This document shows positions 41,071 to 49,339 of a stretch of 58,811 nt of DNA, piece after piece. The DNA comes from Acetobacteraceae bacterium (lineage in GTDB: Bacteria > Pseudomonadota > Alphaproteobacteria > Acetobacterales > Acetobacteraceae): positions 1-58,811 of the forward strand of contig JAIYDD010000230.1 in the NCBI GenBank assembly GCA_027487675.1. Reading direction: 5' to 3'. Under the pieces are notes generated by a model, which worked only from the letters and a program-made list of their open reading frames with translations, was not told the origin of the DNA and ran no database searches. Position 1 is the first letter of the stretch, and each line of letters starts with the position of its first letter. The position numbers and the translations under genes were made by a program.

Positions 41071-42342
41071 TCAGAAGGTTTCCAGGCGCGGGATCGGCAC
41101 CACGAAGCGCCCGCCCCAGCCGCGGATCGCGTGCATCTGGCGCGCGATTTCCTCGCGAAGGTTCCAGGGCAGGATCAGCACATAGTCGGGACGTGCGTGC
41201 ATGATGGCCTCCGGCGCACGGATCGGGATGCGCGTGCCGGGCAGCAGCAACCCCTGCTTGTGCGGGCTGGCATCCACGGTGAAGGGCAGCAGCTCCGGCC
41301 CGACGCCGGCATAGTTCAGCAGCGTGTTGCCCTTGGCCGGCGCGCCATAGCCGGCGACCGTCCGGCCGGCGCGGCGGGCGCCGATCAGGAAGTCGAGCAG
41401 CGCGCATTTCACGTCGGCGACGCGGCCAGCGAAGGCGGCGTAGGGGTCGGGGCCGTGCAGGCCGGCGGCGCGTTCCGCATCGCGCAGCGTCTCCACCGCC
41501 TGCGTCACCGGCTTGCCGCGATCCTCGACGTGGCGGACGAACAGCCGCAGCGAGCCGCCATGCGTCGGCAGTTCCTCCACGTCGAAGACCGCGAGGCCGT
41601 GCTGCGCCAACGCCATCTCCGCCGTCGCCAGCGAGAAGTAGGAGAAATGCTCGTGGTAGATGGTGTCGAACTGCGCCTGCTCGATCAGGCGCAGCAGGTG
41701 CGGCACCTCGATCGTCAGCAGCCCGCCGGGGGCGAGCAGGATGCGGAAGCCCTCCACGAAATCGTGCAGGTCGGGGACATGGGCCAGCACGTTGTTGGCG
41801 GCGATCAGCACCGGCTGCGGGCCGGACGCGGAGAGGCGACGGGCGGTGGCGGCGCCGAAGAAGGCGACCTCCGTCGGGATGCCCTTCGCGATCGCGGCCT
41901 GTGCGACATTGGCCGCCGGATCGACGCCGAGCACGGGGATGCCGGCGCGGGCGAAATACTGCAGCAGGTAGCCGTCATTGCTCGCCACCTCCAGCACCGG
42001 GGTGGTGGCGTCGAGGCCCAGGCGGTCGATCATCGCCTGCGCATAGGCTTCCGCATGCGCGAGCCAGGAGGAAGAGAAGGAGGAGAAATAGAGGTAGTCG
42101 CCGAAGATCGCCTGCGTCGTCTCGAATTCCGCCAGCTGCACCAGGCGGCAATCGGAACACACCATCGCGTGCAGCGGGTAGTGCGGCTCCATCGCCGCGG
42201 CGCGGTCGGGCGCCACGAAGGCGTTGGACAGCGGCGACATGCCGAGATCGGCGAAGCTCTCGGTCACCGCCGCGCCGCAGCAGCGGCAGGACAGCGGGCG
42301 GGCGGCGCGGCGCGGGGCGGCCGCCTTCTGGTCCTCAGCCAT
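41071..42342 (-). CDS. class I SAM-dependent methyltransferase, sugar C-methyltransferase type
   Basis: The 423-residue product has three parts. It starts with a putative zinc-binding N-terminal domain (SCRCCGAAVTESFADLGMSP and CSDCRLVQLAEF). A SAM-binding domain (VLEVASNDGYLLQYFARAGI) follows, then a C-terminal domain (GYGAPAKGNTLLNYAGVGPE and VLILPWNLREEIARQM). This is the layout of deoxysugar C-methyltransferases such as TylC3/NovU and of polysaccharide-cluster homologues. The ATG at 42342 has GGAGG five bases upstream and is preferred over the ATG at 42354. It diverges from the GT2-like gene, suggesting a shared role in glycan synthesis. Confidence 0.85.
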   Translation of the reverse strand: MAEDQKAAAPRRAARPLSCRCCGAAVTESFADLGMSPLSNAFVAPDRAAAMEPHYPLHAMVCSDCRLVQLAEFETTQAIFGDYLYFSSFSSSWLAHAEAYAQAMIDRLGLDATTPVLEVASNDGYLLQYFARAGIPVLGVDPAANVAQAAIAKGIPTEVAFFGAATARRLSASGPQPVLIAANNVLAHVPDLHDFVEGFRILLAPGGLLTIEVPHLLRLIEQAQFDTIYHEHFSYFSLATAEMALAQHGLAVFDVEELPTHGGSLRLFVRHVEDRGKPVTQAVETLRDAERAAGLHGPDPYAAFAGRVADVKCALLDFLIGARRAGRTVAGYGAPAKGNTLLNYAGVGPELLPFTVDASPHKQGLLLPGTRIPIRAPEAIMHARPDYVLILPWNLREEIARQMHAIRGWGGRFVVPIPRLETF

Positions 42343-42593
42343 GCTCGCCTCCATGCTCAGCCGCCGCTCGCCAATGGGCGGGGCATGCCCGCCGGACCCT
42401 GTCGCATCGCGCGATTCCCACCTGTCGCCGCACGAGACGTCGGCGGAACGACGGCACAGCAACCGCGCGGCACCCGGCCGGGTTGCGCCGCCCACGCGCA
42501 TGGGATGACACAGCGGCGCGAGGCGGGGGTGGCGGGCATCCCGCCGCTGTGGGTGGCGGGCAACCGGCCCGCGGGGCCGGCGTTGCCCGGGCG

Positions 42594-43703
42594 ATGCATG
42601 CCCCCACCCTTCCAGGTCAGCGGCCGACCACCCCGGGCGGCGCCGCGCCGCGGCCGCTGAGCCCGGCCCTGCCGGCGGGGCTGCGCCTGGAAGGCCCGCC
42701 CCCGGCGCCGCGGCCCGGCGAGGTTCTGGCGCTGCTGGTGGTGCGCGACGAGGCGCTGCGGCTGCCCGATGCGCTGGCCAGCCTGGCGCGGCTGGGCGTC
42801 GACCGGGTGGTGGTGGTGGACAACGGCTCCTCGGACGCCACGCGCGACATCGCCCGCGCGGCGGGTGCGCACCTGGTGCTGGCGGAGGGCGACTATGCGG
42901 CGTCGTGCTTCGGGATCGCCTGGACCAATGCGCTTCTGCATGCCTGGGCACGCGGGCATTGGGTGCTGGTGGTGGATGCCGACGAGCAGCTGGTCTTCCC
43001 GGGCGCCGGCGGGGCGGGGCTGAAGGCGCTGACCGCGCATCTGGACGCGCTGGGATCGGAAGCGCTGCGCACGCTGATGCTGGACTGCTTCCCCCCCGGC
43101 CCGCTGGCCGAATGCCGGGTGCGCCCGGGCGACAGCCTGCCCGAAGCCGCGCCGCTGTTCGAACCGCCTCGGCCGCGGCGGGAGGCGATCCCGGACTTCC
43201 CGCATGCCCTGGACTATGGCGGCGTGCGGGAGAGGCTGTTCTTCCCCGAGGCCGATCCGCGCCACCCGCTGCGGGGTCCGCGGCGGCTGCTGCGCCGGCT
43301 GGCGGAACGCCTGCCGGGGCTGGGCGGGGCGGCGGCGCGGCTGGCGCCCGCGCCCTCTCCCACCCTGACCAAGCTGCCGCTGCTGCGCTGGCGGGACGGG
43401 GCGGCGCTGGTCGCCTCCACCCACCGCGTGGCGCCGATGGCGATGGCGGCGGAGCAGCCGACCGGCGTGCTGCTGCACTTCAAGTTCCTGCAGGATTTCC
43501 ACGCCCGCGCGAAGGATGCGGTGGCACGGCGCGCGCATTACGACGGGTCTCGCGAATATCGCCGCTACCTGGCGCGGATCGAGGCGGAGCCGGGCTTCAC
43601 CATGTCCGGGCCGCGGTCGGTGGCCTATGGCGGGCCGGACCAGCTGGTGGCGCTGGGGCTGATGGCGGACACGCCGGGCTGGGCGCGCGCGCGCGGCGGC
43701 TGA
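42594..43703 (+). CDS. glycosyltransferase family 2-like protein
   Basis: The 369-residue protein has LALLVVRDEALRLPDALASL, VDRVVVVDNGSSDATRDIA and HWVLVVDADEQLVFPG, where DADE is the metal-binding DxD-type motif of a GT-A fold. The second half lacks a standard acceptor motif but resembles 'glycosyltransferase family 2' proteins with a C-terminal LLHFKFLQDFHARAKDAVAR segment. The sugar and acceptor are unknown. It diverges from the C-methyltransferase-like gene. A GGGCAAC-GGCC...GGCC-GTTGCCC dyad precedes the start at about 42558-42589. Confidence 0.75.
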   Translation: MHAPTLPGQRPTTPGGAAPRPLSPALPAGLRLEGPPPAPRPGEVLALLVVRDEALRLPDALASLARLGVDRVVVVDNGSSDATRDIARAAGAHLVLAEGDYAASCFGIAWTNALLHAWARGHWVLVVDADEQLVFPGAGGAGLKALTAHLDALGSEALRTLMLDCFPPGPLAECRVRPGDSLPEAAPLFEPPRPRREAIPDFPHALDYGGVRERLFFPEADPRHPLRGPRRLLRRLAERLPGLGGAAARLAPAPSPTLTKLPLLRWRDGAALVASTHRVAPMAMAAEQPTGVLLHFKFLQDFHARAKDAVARRAHYDGSREYRRYLARIEAEPGFTMSGPRSVAYGGPDQLVALGLMADTPGWARARGG

Positions 43704-43791
43704 TGCCGGCCGGCGGAGATGCCCCCGCATCTTCCCTCGGCCGACGGCGCTGCGCCTGGCTTCGGCACGCTGCGGGCCTGCCCTTTGGGGT

Positions 43792-43940
43792 CACGCCGAG
43801 GGCGCGCGGTTCGCAGTCGCGCCGAGGGCGCGCGGTTCGCAGTCGCGCCGAGGGCGCGCGGTTCGCAGTCGCGCCGCGGGCGCGCGGTTCGCAGTCGCGC
43901 CGCGGGCGCGCGGTTCGCAGCCACGCCGAGGGCGTGCGGG
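43792..43940. repeat. 26-bp tandem repeat, 5.7 units
   Basis: Units begin at 43792, 43818, 43844, 43870, 43896 and a partial at 43922. The consensus is CGCGCCGAGGGCGCGCGGTT plus CGCAGT. Unit length is not a multiple of three, so it is not coding. It follows the GT2-like gene and precedes the small hypothetical gene at 44042. Rest of the 338-bp spacer: a more AT-rich promoter-like part at 43999-44030. Confidence 0.9.
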
Positions 43941-44041
43941 AGGCACGCGCCACGCGCAGGGCGGGAACGGCCCGGGCGCACCTCGCGCAGGCGGGTGAAA
44001 CATGCTCTACGCTCGCCAGCAAAACGTTGCGGAGTCGGCGC

Positions 44042-44356
44042 ATGGCGCTCTGCCTGGTGATCCACCGTCCCGAGGCGCTGGGGGAGTTGCCGGCGGGCGA
44101 CGGCCCGGCGATGCGCAGCGCCCTGGCCGATGCGGTGTGGGAGGTGGCGGAGACCCATTGGTCGCCGGCGCCCGATGTGACGCTGGTGGTGACGGACCTG
44201 TCGCCGGACTACCTGCTGAGCCACTTCCGGCGGGCGCTGGCGCGGCGGGGCTTCGGCCAGGCGGGGCTGCTGGTGGTGCTGCGCTGCGCCGAGGGCGCGG
44301 CGTGGGAGGGGCTGCCGGCGGAGGCCGCGGCCTGGCTCGCCGAGGCCGCGGGCTGA
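44042..44356 (+). CDS. small hypothetical protein
   Basis: The 104-residue product begins MALCLVIHRPEALGELPAGD, has SALADAVWEVAETHWSPAPD and TLVVTDLSPDYLLSHFRRAL, and ends AAAWLAEAAG. I do not recognise a family. It looks like a compact alpha/beta protein with no signal peptide or membrane segment. GGAG lies about eight bases before the ATG. It has two unusual flanks, the 26-bp minisatellite upstream and the octamer repeats downstream. Confidence 0.6.
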   Translation: MALCLVIHRPEALGELPAGDGPAMRSALADAVWEVAETHWSPAPDVTLVVTDLSPDYLLSHFRRALARRGFGQAGLLVVLRCAEGAAWEGLPAEAAAWLAEAAG

Positions 44357-44400
44357 GCGCGGGCGGGCGCGGGGCGGCGGAACGGGACCGACCCGAGCTG

Positions 44401-44566
44401 CTCTTTGGCACTTTGGTGCTTTGGCAATTTCGCGATTTGTTTTCGCGAACTCGGCTGGCCGCTTGTCGGGGCGCGGCGCAGTGGATCCGACAAGCCATTG
44501 GCGGGGAACGATATTCACGGCCCGCGCCCTGTGCCACTTTGGCTTTTTGGCGCTTTGGCACGATTC
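44401..44566. repeat. two clusters of 8-bp NNCTTTGG repeats
   Basis: CTCTTTGG, CACTTTGG, TGCTTTGG, CAATTTCG run without gaps from 44401, and CACTTTGG, CTTTTTGG, CGCTTTGG, CACGATTC run from 44535, 134 bp later. These are set in a conspicuously low-GC patch of the 507-bp spacer before the mhqO-like gene, with a TTCGCGA pair at 44429-44448 between them. Such phased direct repeats look like multiple protein-binding sites. No gene is seen in the spacer. Confidence 0.7.
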
Positions 44567-44863
44567 ACGCCCTTGCAGCTTCCGGCGCCGGCAGCACCCG
44601 GGCGCGCGGGCTTCGCATGCCGGGCGGCCTCGGATGCACGGCTTCAAGGAGCATCGCGACCGCGCGGCCGCGTGTTCCTATCATGTTCACGTCTTGGCGC
44701 CGAAGTCCAGCGCCGCGAAGGCCCCGCCCGCCCCGCGGCGCAGCATCACCGGCGCCCATGGCGCGCATGGCCCCCGGCGATTGGAAGCGCGCGCGCGGAC
44801 GGCGCATCTGGCGCTCCATAGCAGCGGCCGGCCCCCTGGCCCGCCGCACCGGAGGACAAGACG

Positions 44864-45871
44864 ATGTCCGAGCATTTCGGCGCCCTGCACCACGTGACCG
44901 CCTTCGCCGGCGAGCCCGCGCGCAACCTGGCCTTCTACGGGGATGTGCTCGGCCTGCGCCTGGTGAAGCGGACAGTGAACTTCGACGATCCCGGCACCTG
45001 GCACCTCTACTATGGCGACGAGGCCGCCAGCCCCGGCAGCATCCTGACCTTCTTCCCCATCCCTGGCCTGCCGCGCGGCGGCCAGGGCGTGGGCCAGGCG
45101 ACGGCGACCGCCTTCAGCGTCCCGCCTGCCTCCCTGCCCTTCTGGCGCGCGCATCTGGCCCGCCACGGCGTCGCGGTGCGGGAGGCCGGGCCGCGCTTCG
45201 GCGCGGAGGTGATCGGCTTCGCCGACCCGGACGGGCTGGCGCTGGAACTGGTGGCCGACCCCGCCGCCGACGCCATCCAAGGCGCCGCGCGCGGCGACAT
45301 CCCGGCCGCGCACGCGATCCGCGGCTTCCACGGCGTGACGCTCAGGGTGCGCGACGCGGCCCGCACCGCGTCCGTGCTGGTGAACCTGCTGGGCTATGCC
45401 GAGGGGCGGGAGGAGGCGGGGCGCCTCCGCTTCGCGGCGACGCGCGGCGACGGCGCCATCGCCTCCGTGGTCGACATCGTCGAGGCGCCGCAGGGCGCGC
45501 GCGGCGAAGACGGCGCGGGGGTGGCGCACCACATCGCCTTCCGCGCCCCCGACGTCGCCTTCATGGAGGCGCTGCGCCGGCGCATCGCCGCGGCGGGGCA
45601 TCGGGTGACGCCGATCCTCGACCGGCAGTATTTCCGCTCGATCTACTTCCGCGAACCGGGCGGCGTGCTGTTCGAGGTGGCCTCCGACCCGCCGGGCTTC
45701 GCGACGGACGAGCCGGCCGAGGCGCTGGGCGAGCGGCTGATGCTGCCGGCCTGGCTGGAGCCGCAGCGCGGCGCGATCGAGCGCGCCCTGCCGTCGCTCG
45801 AGCGCGGCAGCGCCTTCGGCGAGGTCGCGCGGGAGCGCGCGGGTTCGGACGCGGCGGAGCGCGTGGCGTGA
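44864..45871 (+). CDS. mhqO: ring-cleaving dioxygenase, MhqO-like (VOC superfamily)
   Basis: The 335-residue protein has two vicinal-oxygen-chelate modules. The first has HHVTAFAGEPARNLAFYGDV then LGLRLVKRTVNFDDPGTWHL, and the second FHGVTLRVRDAARTASVLVN then HHIAFRAPDVAFMEALRRRI, with the last metal glutamate in FREPGGVLFEVASDPPGF. This is the YfiE/MhqO/MhqA-type family, which opens hydroquinone-like rings with Fe(II). Three histidine/glutamate ligand positions are present. It overlaps the next gene by four bases (GTGA), as MhqO and MhqD genes are linked in Bacillus. Confidence 0.86.
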   Translation: MSEHFGALHHVTAFAGEPARNLAFYGDVLGLRLVKRTVNFDDPGTWHLYYGDEAASPGSILTFFPIPGLPRGGQGVGQATATAFSVPPASLPFWRAHLARHGVAVREAGPRFGAEVIGFADPDGLALELVADPAADAIQGAARGDIPAAHAIRGFHGVTLRVRDAARTASVLVNLLGYAEGREEAGRLRFAATRGDGAIASVVDIVEAPQGARGEDGAGVAHHIAFRAPDVAFMEALRRRIAAAGHRVTPILDRQYFRSIYFREPGGVLFEVASDPPGFATDEPAEALGERLMLPAWLEPQRGAIERALPSLERGSAFGEVARERAGSDAAERVA

Positions 45872-46536
45872 GCGCGGCGGCGAACATGGCGGAGGCGGTA
45901 TCCGCCTTCGACCACCGCATCCTCCCCGCCGGGGGCGGGGAGGGTCGGTCGCTGCTGCTGCTGCACGGCACCGGCGGCGACGAGGCGGACCTGCTGCCGC
46001 TGGGGGCGGAGGTCCTGCCGGGCGCGGCGCTGCTGTCGCCGCGCGGGCAGGTGCTGGAACGCGGCATGCCGCGCTTCTTCCGCCGCCATGCGGAGGGCGT
46101 GCTGGACCGCGAGGACCTGATCGCCCGGGCGCATGGGCTGGCGGATTGGGTGGCGGCGGCGGCGGATCGCTACGGGCTGGACCGGTCGCGCATGGTCGCG
46201 CTGGGCTATTCGAACGGCGCCAACATCGCCGCCGCCATGCTGCTGCTGCGGCCGGGGACGGTCGCGGGGGCGGCGCTGCTGCGGCCGATGATGCTGCCGG
46301 TGACGGCGGCGGAGGCGGCGGGCGGGCCGGGCGGCGCGAAGGTGCTGGTGCTGGCCGGCGCGCAGGACCCGATCGTGCCGGCGGGCGACCCGGAGCGGCT
46401 GGCGGGGCTGCTGCGCGGCGCGGGGGCGCGGGTGGAGGTGGCGGTCGCGCCGCGCGCGGGGCATGGGCTGCTGCCGGAGGAGCTGGCCGCGCTACACGGG
46501 TGGGTCGCGGGCGCGGCGGGCGGAGCAAGTGATTGA
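45868..46536 (+). CDS. mhqD: phospholipase/carboxylesterase, MhqD-like alpha/beta hydrolase
   Basis: The 222-residue hydrolase has LLLLHGTGGDEADLLPLGAE, the nucleophile elbow VALGYSNGANIAAAMLLL, the acid region VLVLAGAQDPIVPAGD, and histidine in APRAGHGLLPEEL, completing a Ser-Asp-His triad. It belongs to the carboxylesterase/phospholipase group that includes MhqD. GTG at 45868 overlaps the dioxygenase stop and is preferred; an in-frame ATG lies at 45886. The pair probably handles quinone-type compounds. The substrate is inferred from the partner gene. Confidence 0.87.
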   Translation: MSAAANMAEAVSAFDHRILPAGGGEGRSLLLLHGTGGDEADLLPLGAEVLPGAALLSPRGQVLERGMPRFFRRHAEGVLDREDLIARAHGLADWVAAAADRYGLDRSRMVALGYSNGANIAAAMLLLRPGTVAGAALLRPMMLPVTAAEAAGGPGGAKVLVLAGAQDPIVPAGDPERLAGLLRGAGARVEVAVAPRAGHGLLPEELAALHGWVAGAAGGASD

Positions 46537-46834
46537 GGACGGTTGCCTTTCCTGACATGCCCCCCTCACCCAACCCTTTCCCCCCTTTGGGGGGAGAGGG
46601 CTTTCTGCGCGGCTTGCGGGCTTTGCACGGATGGGGCGGCGCGCGCTGCGGAAGCCCGGAGCCCCCCGCGTGCAGCGGTGAAAGGGACCGAGGACGACTG
46701 CCCTTCCTCACACGGCCCCCCTCACCCAACCCTCTCCCCCCTTTGGGGGGAGAGGGCTTTCTGCGCGGCTTGCGGGCTTTGCTCGGATGGGGCGGCGCGG
46801 GTGGCGGAAGCCCGGAGCCCCCCCCGCGTGCAGC
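46535..46834. repeat. 143-bp direct repeat, each copy with a CCCTCTCCC hairpin
   Basis: 46535-46677 and 46690-46834 are highly similar at a 155-bp offset. Each contains a hairpin of CCCTNTCCCCCC, TTT loop, GGGGGGAGAGGG, at 46574-46600 and 46730-46756. The second is perfect. Shared flanks include CTTTCTGCGCGGCTTGCGGG and CGGAAGCCCGGAGCCCCCC. They lie right after the mhqD-like gene and may terminate it. A related hairpin is at 3096. Confidence 0.88.
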
Positions 46835-47005
46835 GCAGCAACGCGACGCTTGGCAAGCGCCCCGCGGCCCGTCCAAGATTGTCCCAATGGAAAAGGGGAC
46901 GCGGGCCGCCACGGGCGCCCGCGCGGGTTGAGGAGAGATGATGGCCGGCAGCGACGCTGTCCCGGGCAGGGGCGCCCTTGCGCGAACATCCGCGGGGGCG
47001 ACGCC

Positions 47006-47923
47006 GTGCTGAGTTTCCTCGGACGCAGCGCCTTGCAGAAGGGCGCGCGCAGCCTGGACATGCCGGGCGGCCGGGGCAGCGAGCATTGGCTGGGATGGGA
47101 TGGCGGGGCGGTGGGCTGGGTGCGCGGCTCGGCGGTCAGCCCGGCCGGGTTCGGGGTGACGGTGCGCCACCTGTCGGTGCTGCGCGTGGTCTCGCCGGGG
47201 CGGGGGCTCGCGCTGTCCCTGCCCGACGGGCGGGACTGGCAGGCGCCGGGGGCGGAGACGCTGCTGCTGCCGCCGGGGACGGAGCTGCGCGGCCGCGCGC
47301 AGGGGGAGCTCGCCTTCGCCGCCGCCATGGTCACGCCCGCCTTCGCCCGCCGCGCCCTGCCGGCCGCCGCGCTGCCGGCGGCGCCGGTGCTGGGCGGGCT
47401 CGATCCGCGGATCGGCCTGCTGCTGGAGATGGCCGGCACCGATGCGCGGCGCGGCGATGCCGCCCGCATCGCCACCGCGCGCGCCATCGTCCGGCTGCTC
47501 TGCGCGGAGGTGCTGGGCGCCGCGCCCGATCGCGCCCCGGCGGCCGAGCCCGCGCAGGGGCTGCTGCCGAACTGGCGGCTGCAGAAGCTGGACGCGCTGA
47601 TCGCGGACCGCATGGCCGGGCAGATCCGGCTGACCGACCTGGCGGCGGCGGTGGGGCTCAGCCTGCATCATTTCGCGCGCAGCTTCCGCCGCACGCGCGG
47701 CCAGACGCCGCAGGCCTATGTGCAGTCCCGCCGGGTGGCGCGCGCGCGGGACTTGCTGGGCGGCACGGACCGGCCGCTGTCGGATATCGCGACGGCCTGC
47801 GGCTTCACCAGCCAGAGCCACTTCACCACGGTGTTCCGGCGGGTGGAGGGGACGACGCCCGGGCGCTGGCGGTTGCGCGCCGCGGCGACGCCGGCCGGCG
47901 CGCTGCGCGACGCGGCGGAGTAG
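47006..47923 (+). CDS. AraC-family transcriptional regulator
   Basis: The 305-residue protein has a C-terminal pair of helix-turn-helix motifs: IRLTDLAAAVGLSLHHFARS then RTRGQTPQAYVQSRRVARA, and PLSDIATACGFTSQSHFTTV, the AraC signature. The N-terminal sensor domain is not recognisable. The start is taken as a GTG at 47006 in a GGGGG context; ATG at 47057 is a possible alternative. It follows the mhqO/mhqD pair on the same strand, beyond a direct repeat, and is a reasonable candidate to control it. Confidence 0.8.
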   Translation: MLSFLGRSALQKGARSLDMPGGRGSEHWLGWDGGAVGWVRGSAVSPAGFGVTVRHLSVLRVVSPGRGLALSLPDGRDWQAPGAETLLLPPGTELRGRAQGELAFAAAMVTPAFARRALPAAALPAAPVLGGLDPRIGLLLEMAGTDARRGDAARIATARAIVRLLCAEVLGAAPDRAPAAEPAQGLLPNWRLQKLDALIADRMAGQIRLTDLAAAVGLSLHHFARSFRRTRGQTPQAYVQSRRVARARDLLGGTDRPLSDIATACGFTSQSHFTTVFRRVEGTTPGRWRLRAAATPAGALRDAAE

Positions 47924-47988
47924 CGCGCGCGGGGTGGCGGCGAGGGGCACGCCCGGTGGGGCGCCGGGGCGGAGGAGAGGCGCGCGCC

Positions 47989-48184
47989 GGGCGGCGCGCT
48001 CGGCGTACCGGCGAAGGGCGCATCGGGCGGCGCGCCCGGTATGCCGGCGAAGGGCGCATCGGGCGGCGCGCCCGGTGTGCCGGCGAAGGGCGCGCCGGGC
48101 GGCGCGCCCGGTGTGCCGGCAAAGGGCGCGCCGGGCGGCGCGCCCGGTGTGCCGGCGAAGGGCGCGCCGGGCGGCGCGCCCGGG
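47989..48184. repeat. 36-bp tandem repeat between convergent genes, 5.4 units
   Basis: Units begin at 47989, 48025, 48061, 48097, 48133 and a partial at 48169, with consensus GGGCGGCGCGCCCGGTGTGC plus CGGCGAAGGGCGCGCC. The unit is a multiple of three, and every frame is open, but no start codon and ribosome binding site support translation. The array lies between the AraC stop (47923) and the MetE-like stop (48189), with the last unit four bases from the latter. Each unit contains the palindrome GGCGCGCC. Confidence 0.9.
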
Positions 48185-48188
48185 GCGG

Positions 48189-49310
48189 CTACAGGCTGCC
48201 CCAGACCTCCTCCGCCACCTCGACGCAGAGCCGCAGCTTCGCCCATTGCTCCTCGACCGTCAGGACATTTCCTTCCTCGGTGGAGGCAAAGCCGCATTGC
48301 GGGCTGATCGCCAGCTGGTCGAGTGGCGCGTGCCGCGACGCCGCCTCGATCCGGCGCTTCAGCAGGTCCTTCTCCTCCAGCTCGCCGCGCTTCGAGGTGA
48401 CCAGGCCCAGCACCACCGTCTTGCCCTTCGGCAGGAAGCGCAGCGGCGCGAAGTCGCCCGAGCGCTCGTCGTCGTATTCCATGAAATACGCATCGACGTT
48501 GATGGCGTTGAACAGCACCTCCGCCACCGGGTCGTAGCCGCCGGAGGCGATGTGCATCGAGCGGAAATTGCCGCGGCAGAGATGCATGGAGACGACCATG
48601 TCGGCCGGCCGCGCATCGATGCCGGCGTTGATCAGCGCGGCATATTTGCCGAGCAGCCCGTCCACCTCCTCGCCGCGCGCCTTGAGGCCGGCGATCTGCT
48701 CCGGGTCGCAGAGATAGGCGATGTTGACCTCGTCGAGCTGGAGGTAGCGGCAGCCGGCGGCGGCGAAGTCGGCCACCGCATCGGCATAGGCGGCGCCGAG
48801 ATCGGCGAAGAAGCCGTCCATGTCGGGGTAGGTGTGGCTGTCCACCGCCCGCCGCCCGCCGCGGAAATGCAGGACCGAGGGCGAGGGGATGGTGATCTTG
48901 GGCACCGCGGACCCGCCCCCATGGGCCGCGTTTTCGTGCACGAAGCGGTAGTCGGGCACGAAGGGGTGGGGGCGATAGGCGATGCGGTCGGTGACCTTCA
49001 GCCCATAGGCCTTGGTCTGGCCGCCCTTGAACTGGATGCCCTGGTCGCTCTCGTACATCTCGACGCCGCCGAGCCGGGCCAGGAAGTCGAAATGCCAGAA
49101 GGCGCGGCGGTATTCGCCGTCCGTCACCGCCTTCAGGCCGATCGCCTTCTGCTGCGCGATGGCGTCCTGGATGCAGCGATCCTCGATCCCGCGCAGCGCC
49201 GCGGGGTCCAGCGTGCCGGCGGCGCGGGCGGCGCGGGCTTCCCGCAATTCCATCGGGCGCAGCAGGCTGCCGACATGGTCGGCGCGGAAGGGCGGGGCCT
49301 TGCCGGGCAT
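48189..49310 (-). CDS. MetE-like (YxjG/YxjH) cobalamin-independent methyltransferase family protein
   Basis: The 373-residue protein has FRADHVGSLLRPMELREARA at the start, SVLHFRGGRRAVDSHTYPDM, CRYLQLDEVNIAYL, and the zinc ligands in VVSMHLCRGNF (H and C), AYFMEYDDERSG (E) and LAISPQCGFAS (C). The HGS-type start and these four ligands mark the MetE C-terminal-domain family; YxjG/YxjH are short relatives. It would methylate homocysteine or another thiol. GAGGAGAAGGA precedes the ATG. It faces the AraC gene across the minisatellite and starts 29 bases after the Bug receptor gene upstream on the same strand, so co-transcription is likely. Confidence 0.88.
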   Translation of the reverse strand: MPGKAPPFRADHVGSLLRPMELREARAARAAGTLDPAALRGIEDRCIQDAIAQQKAIGLKAVTDGEYRRAFWHFDFLARLGGVEMYESDQGIQFKGGQTKAYGLKVTDRIAYRPHPFVPDYRFVHENAAHGGGSAVPKITIPSPSVLHFRGGRRAVDSHTYPDMDGFFADLGAAYADAVADFAAAGCRYLQLDEVNIAYLCDPEQIAGLKARGEEVDGLLGKYAALINAGIDARPADMVVSMHLCRGNFRSMHIASGGYDPVAEVLFNAINVDAYFMEYDDERSGDFAPLRFLPKGKTVVLGLVTSKRGELEEKDLLKRRIEAASRHAPLDQLAISPQCGFASTEEGNVLTVEEQWAKLRLCVEVAEEVWGSL

Positions 49311-49339
49311 GGTCGTGTCCTTCTCCTCGGGGCGCACGG

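Noticed and set aside
43792-43940. Regular 26-bp repeats that might suggest a CRISPR array
   Set aside because: The units are directly adjacent with no unique spacers between them, and no cas gene is in the window.
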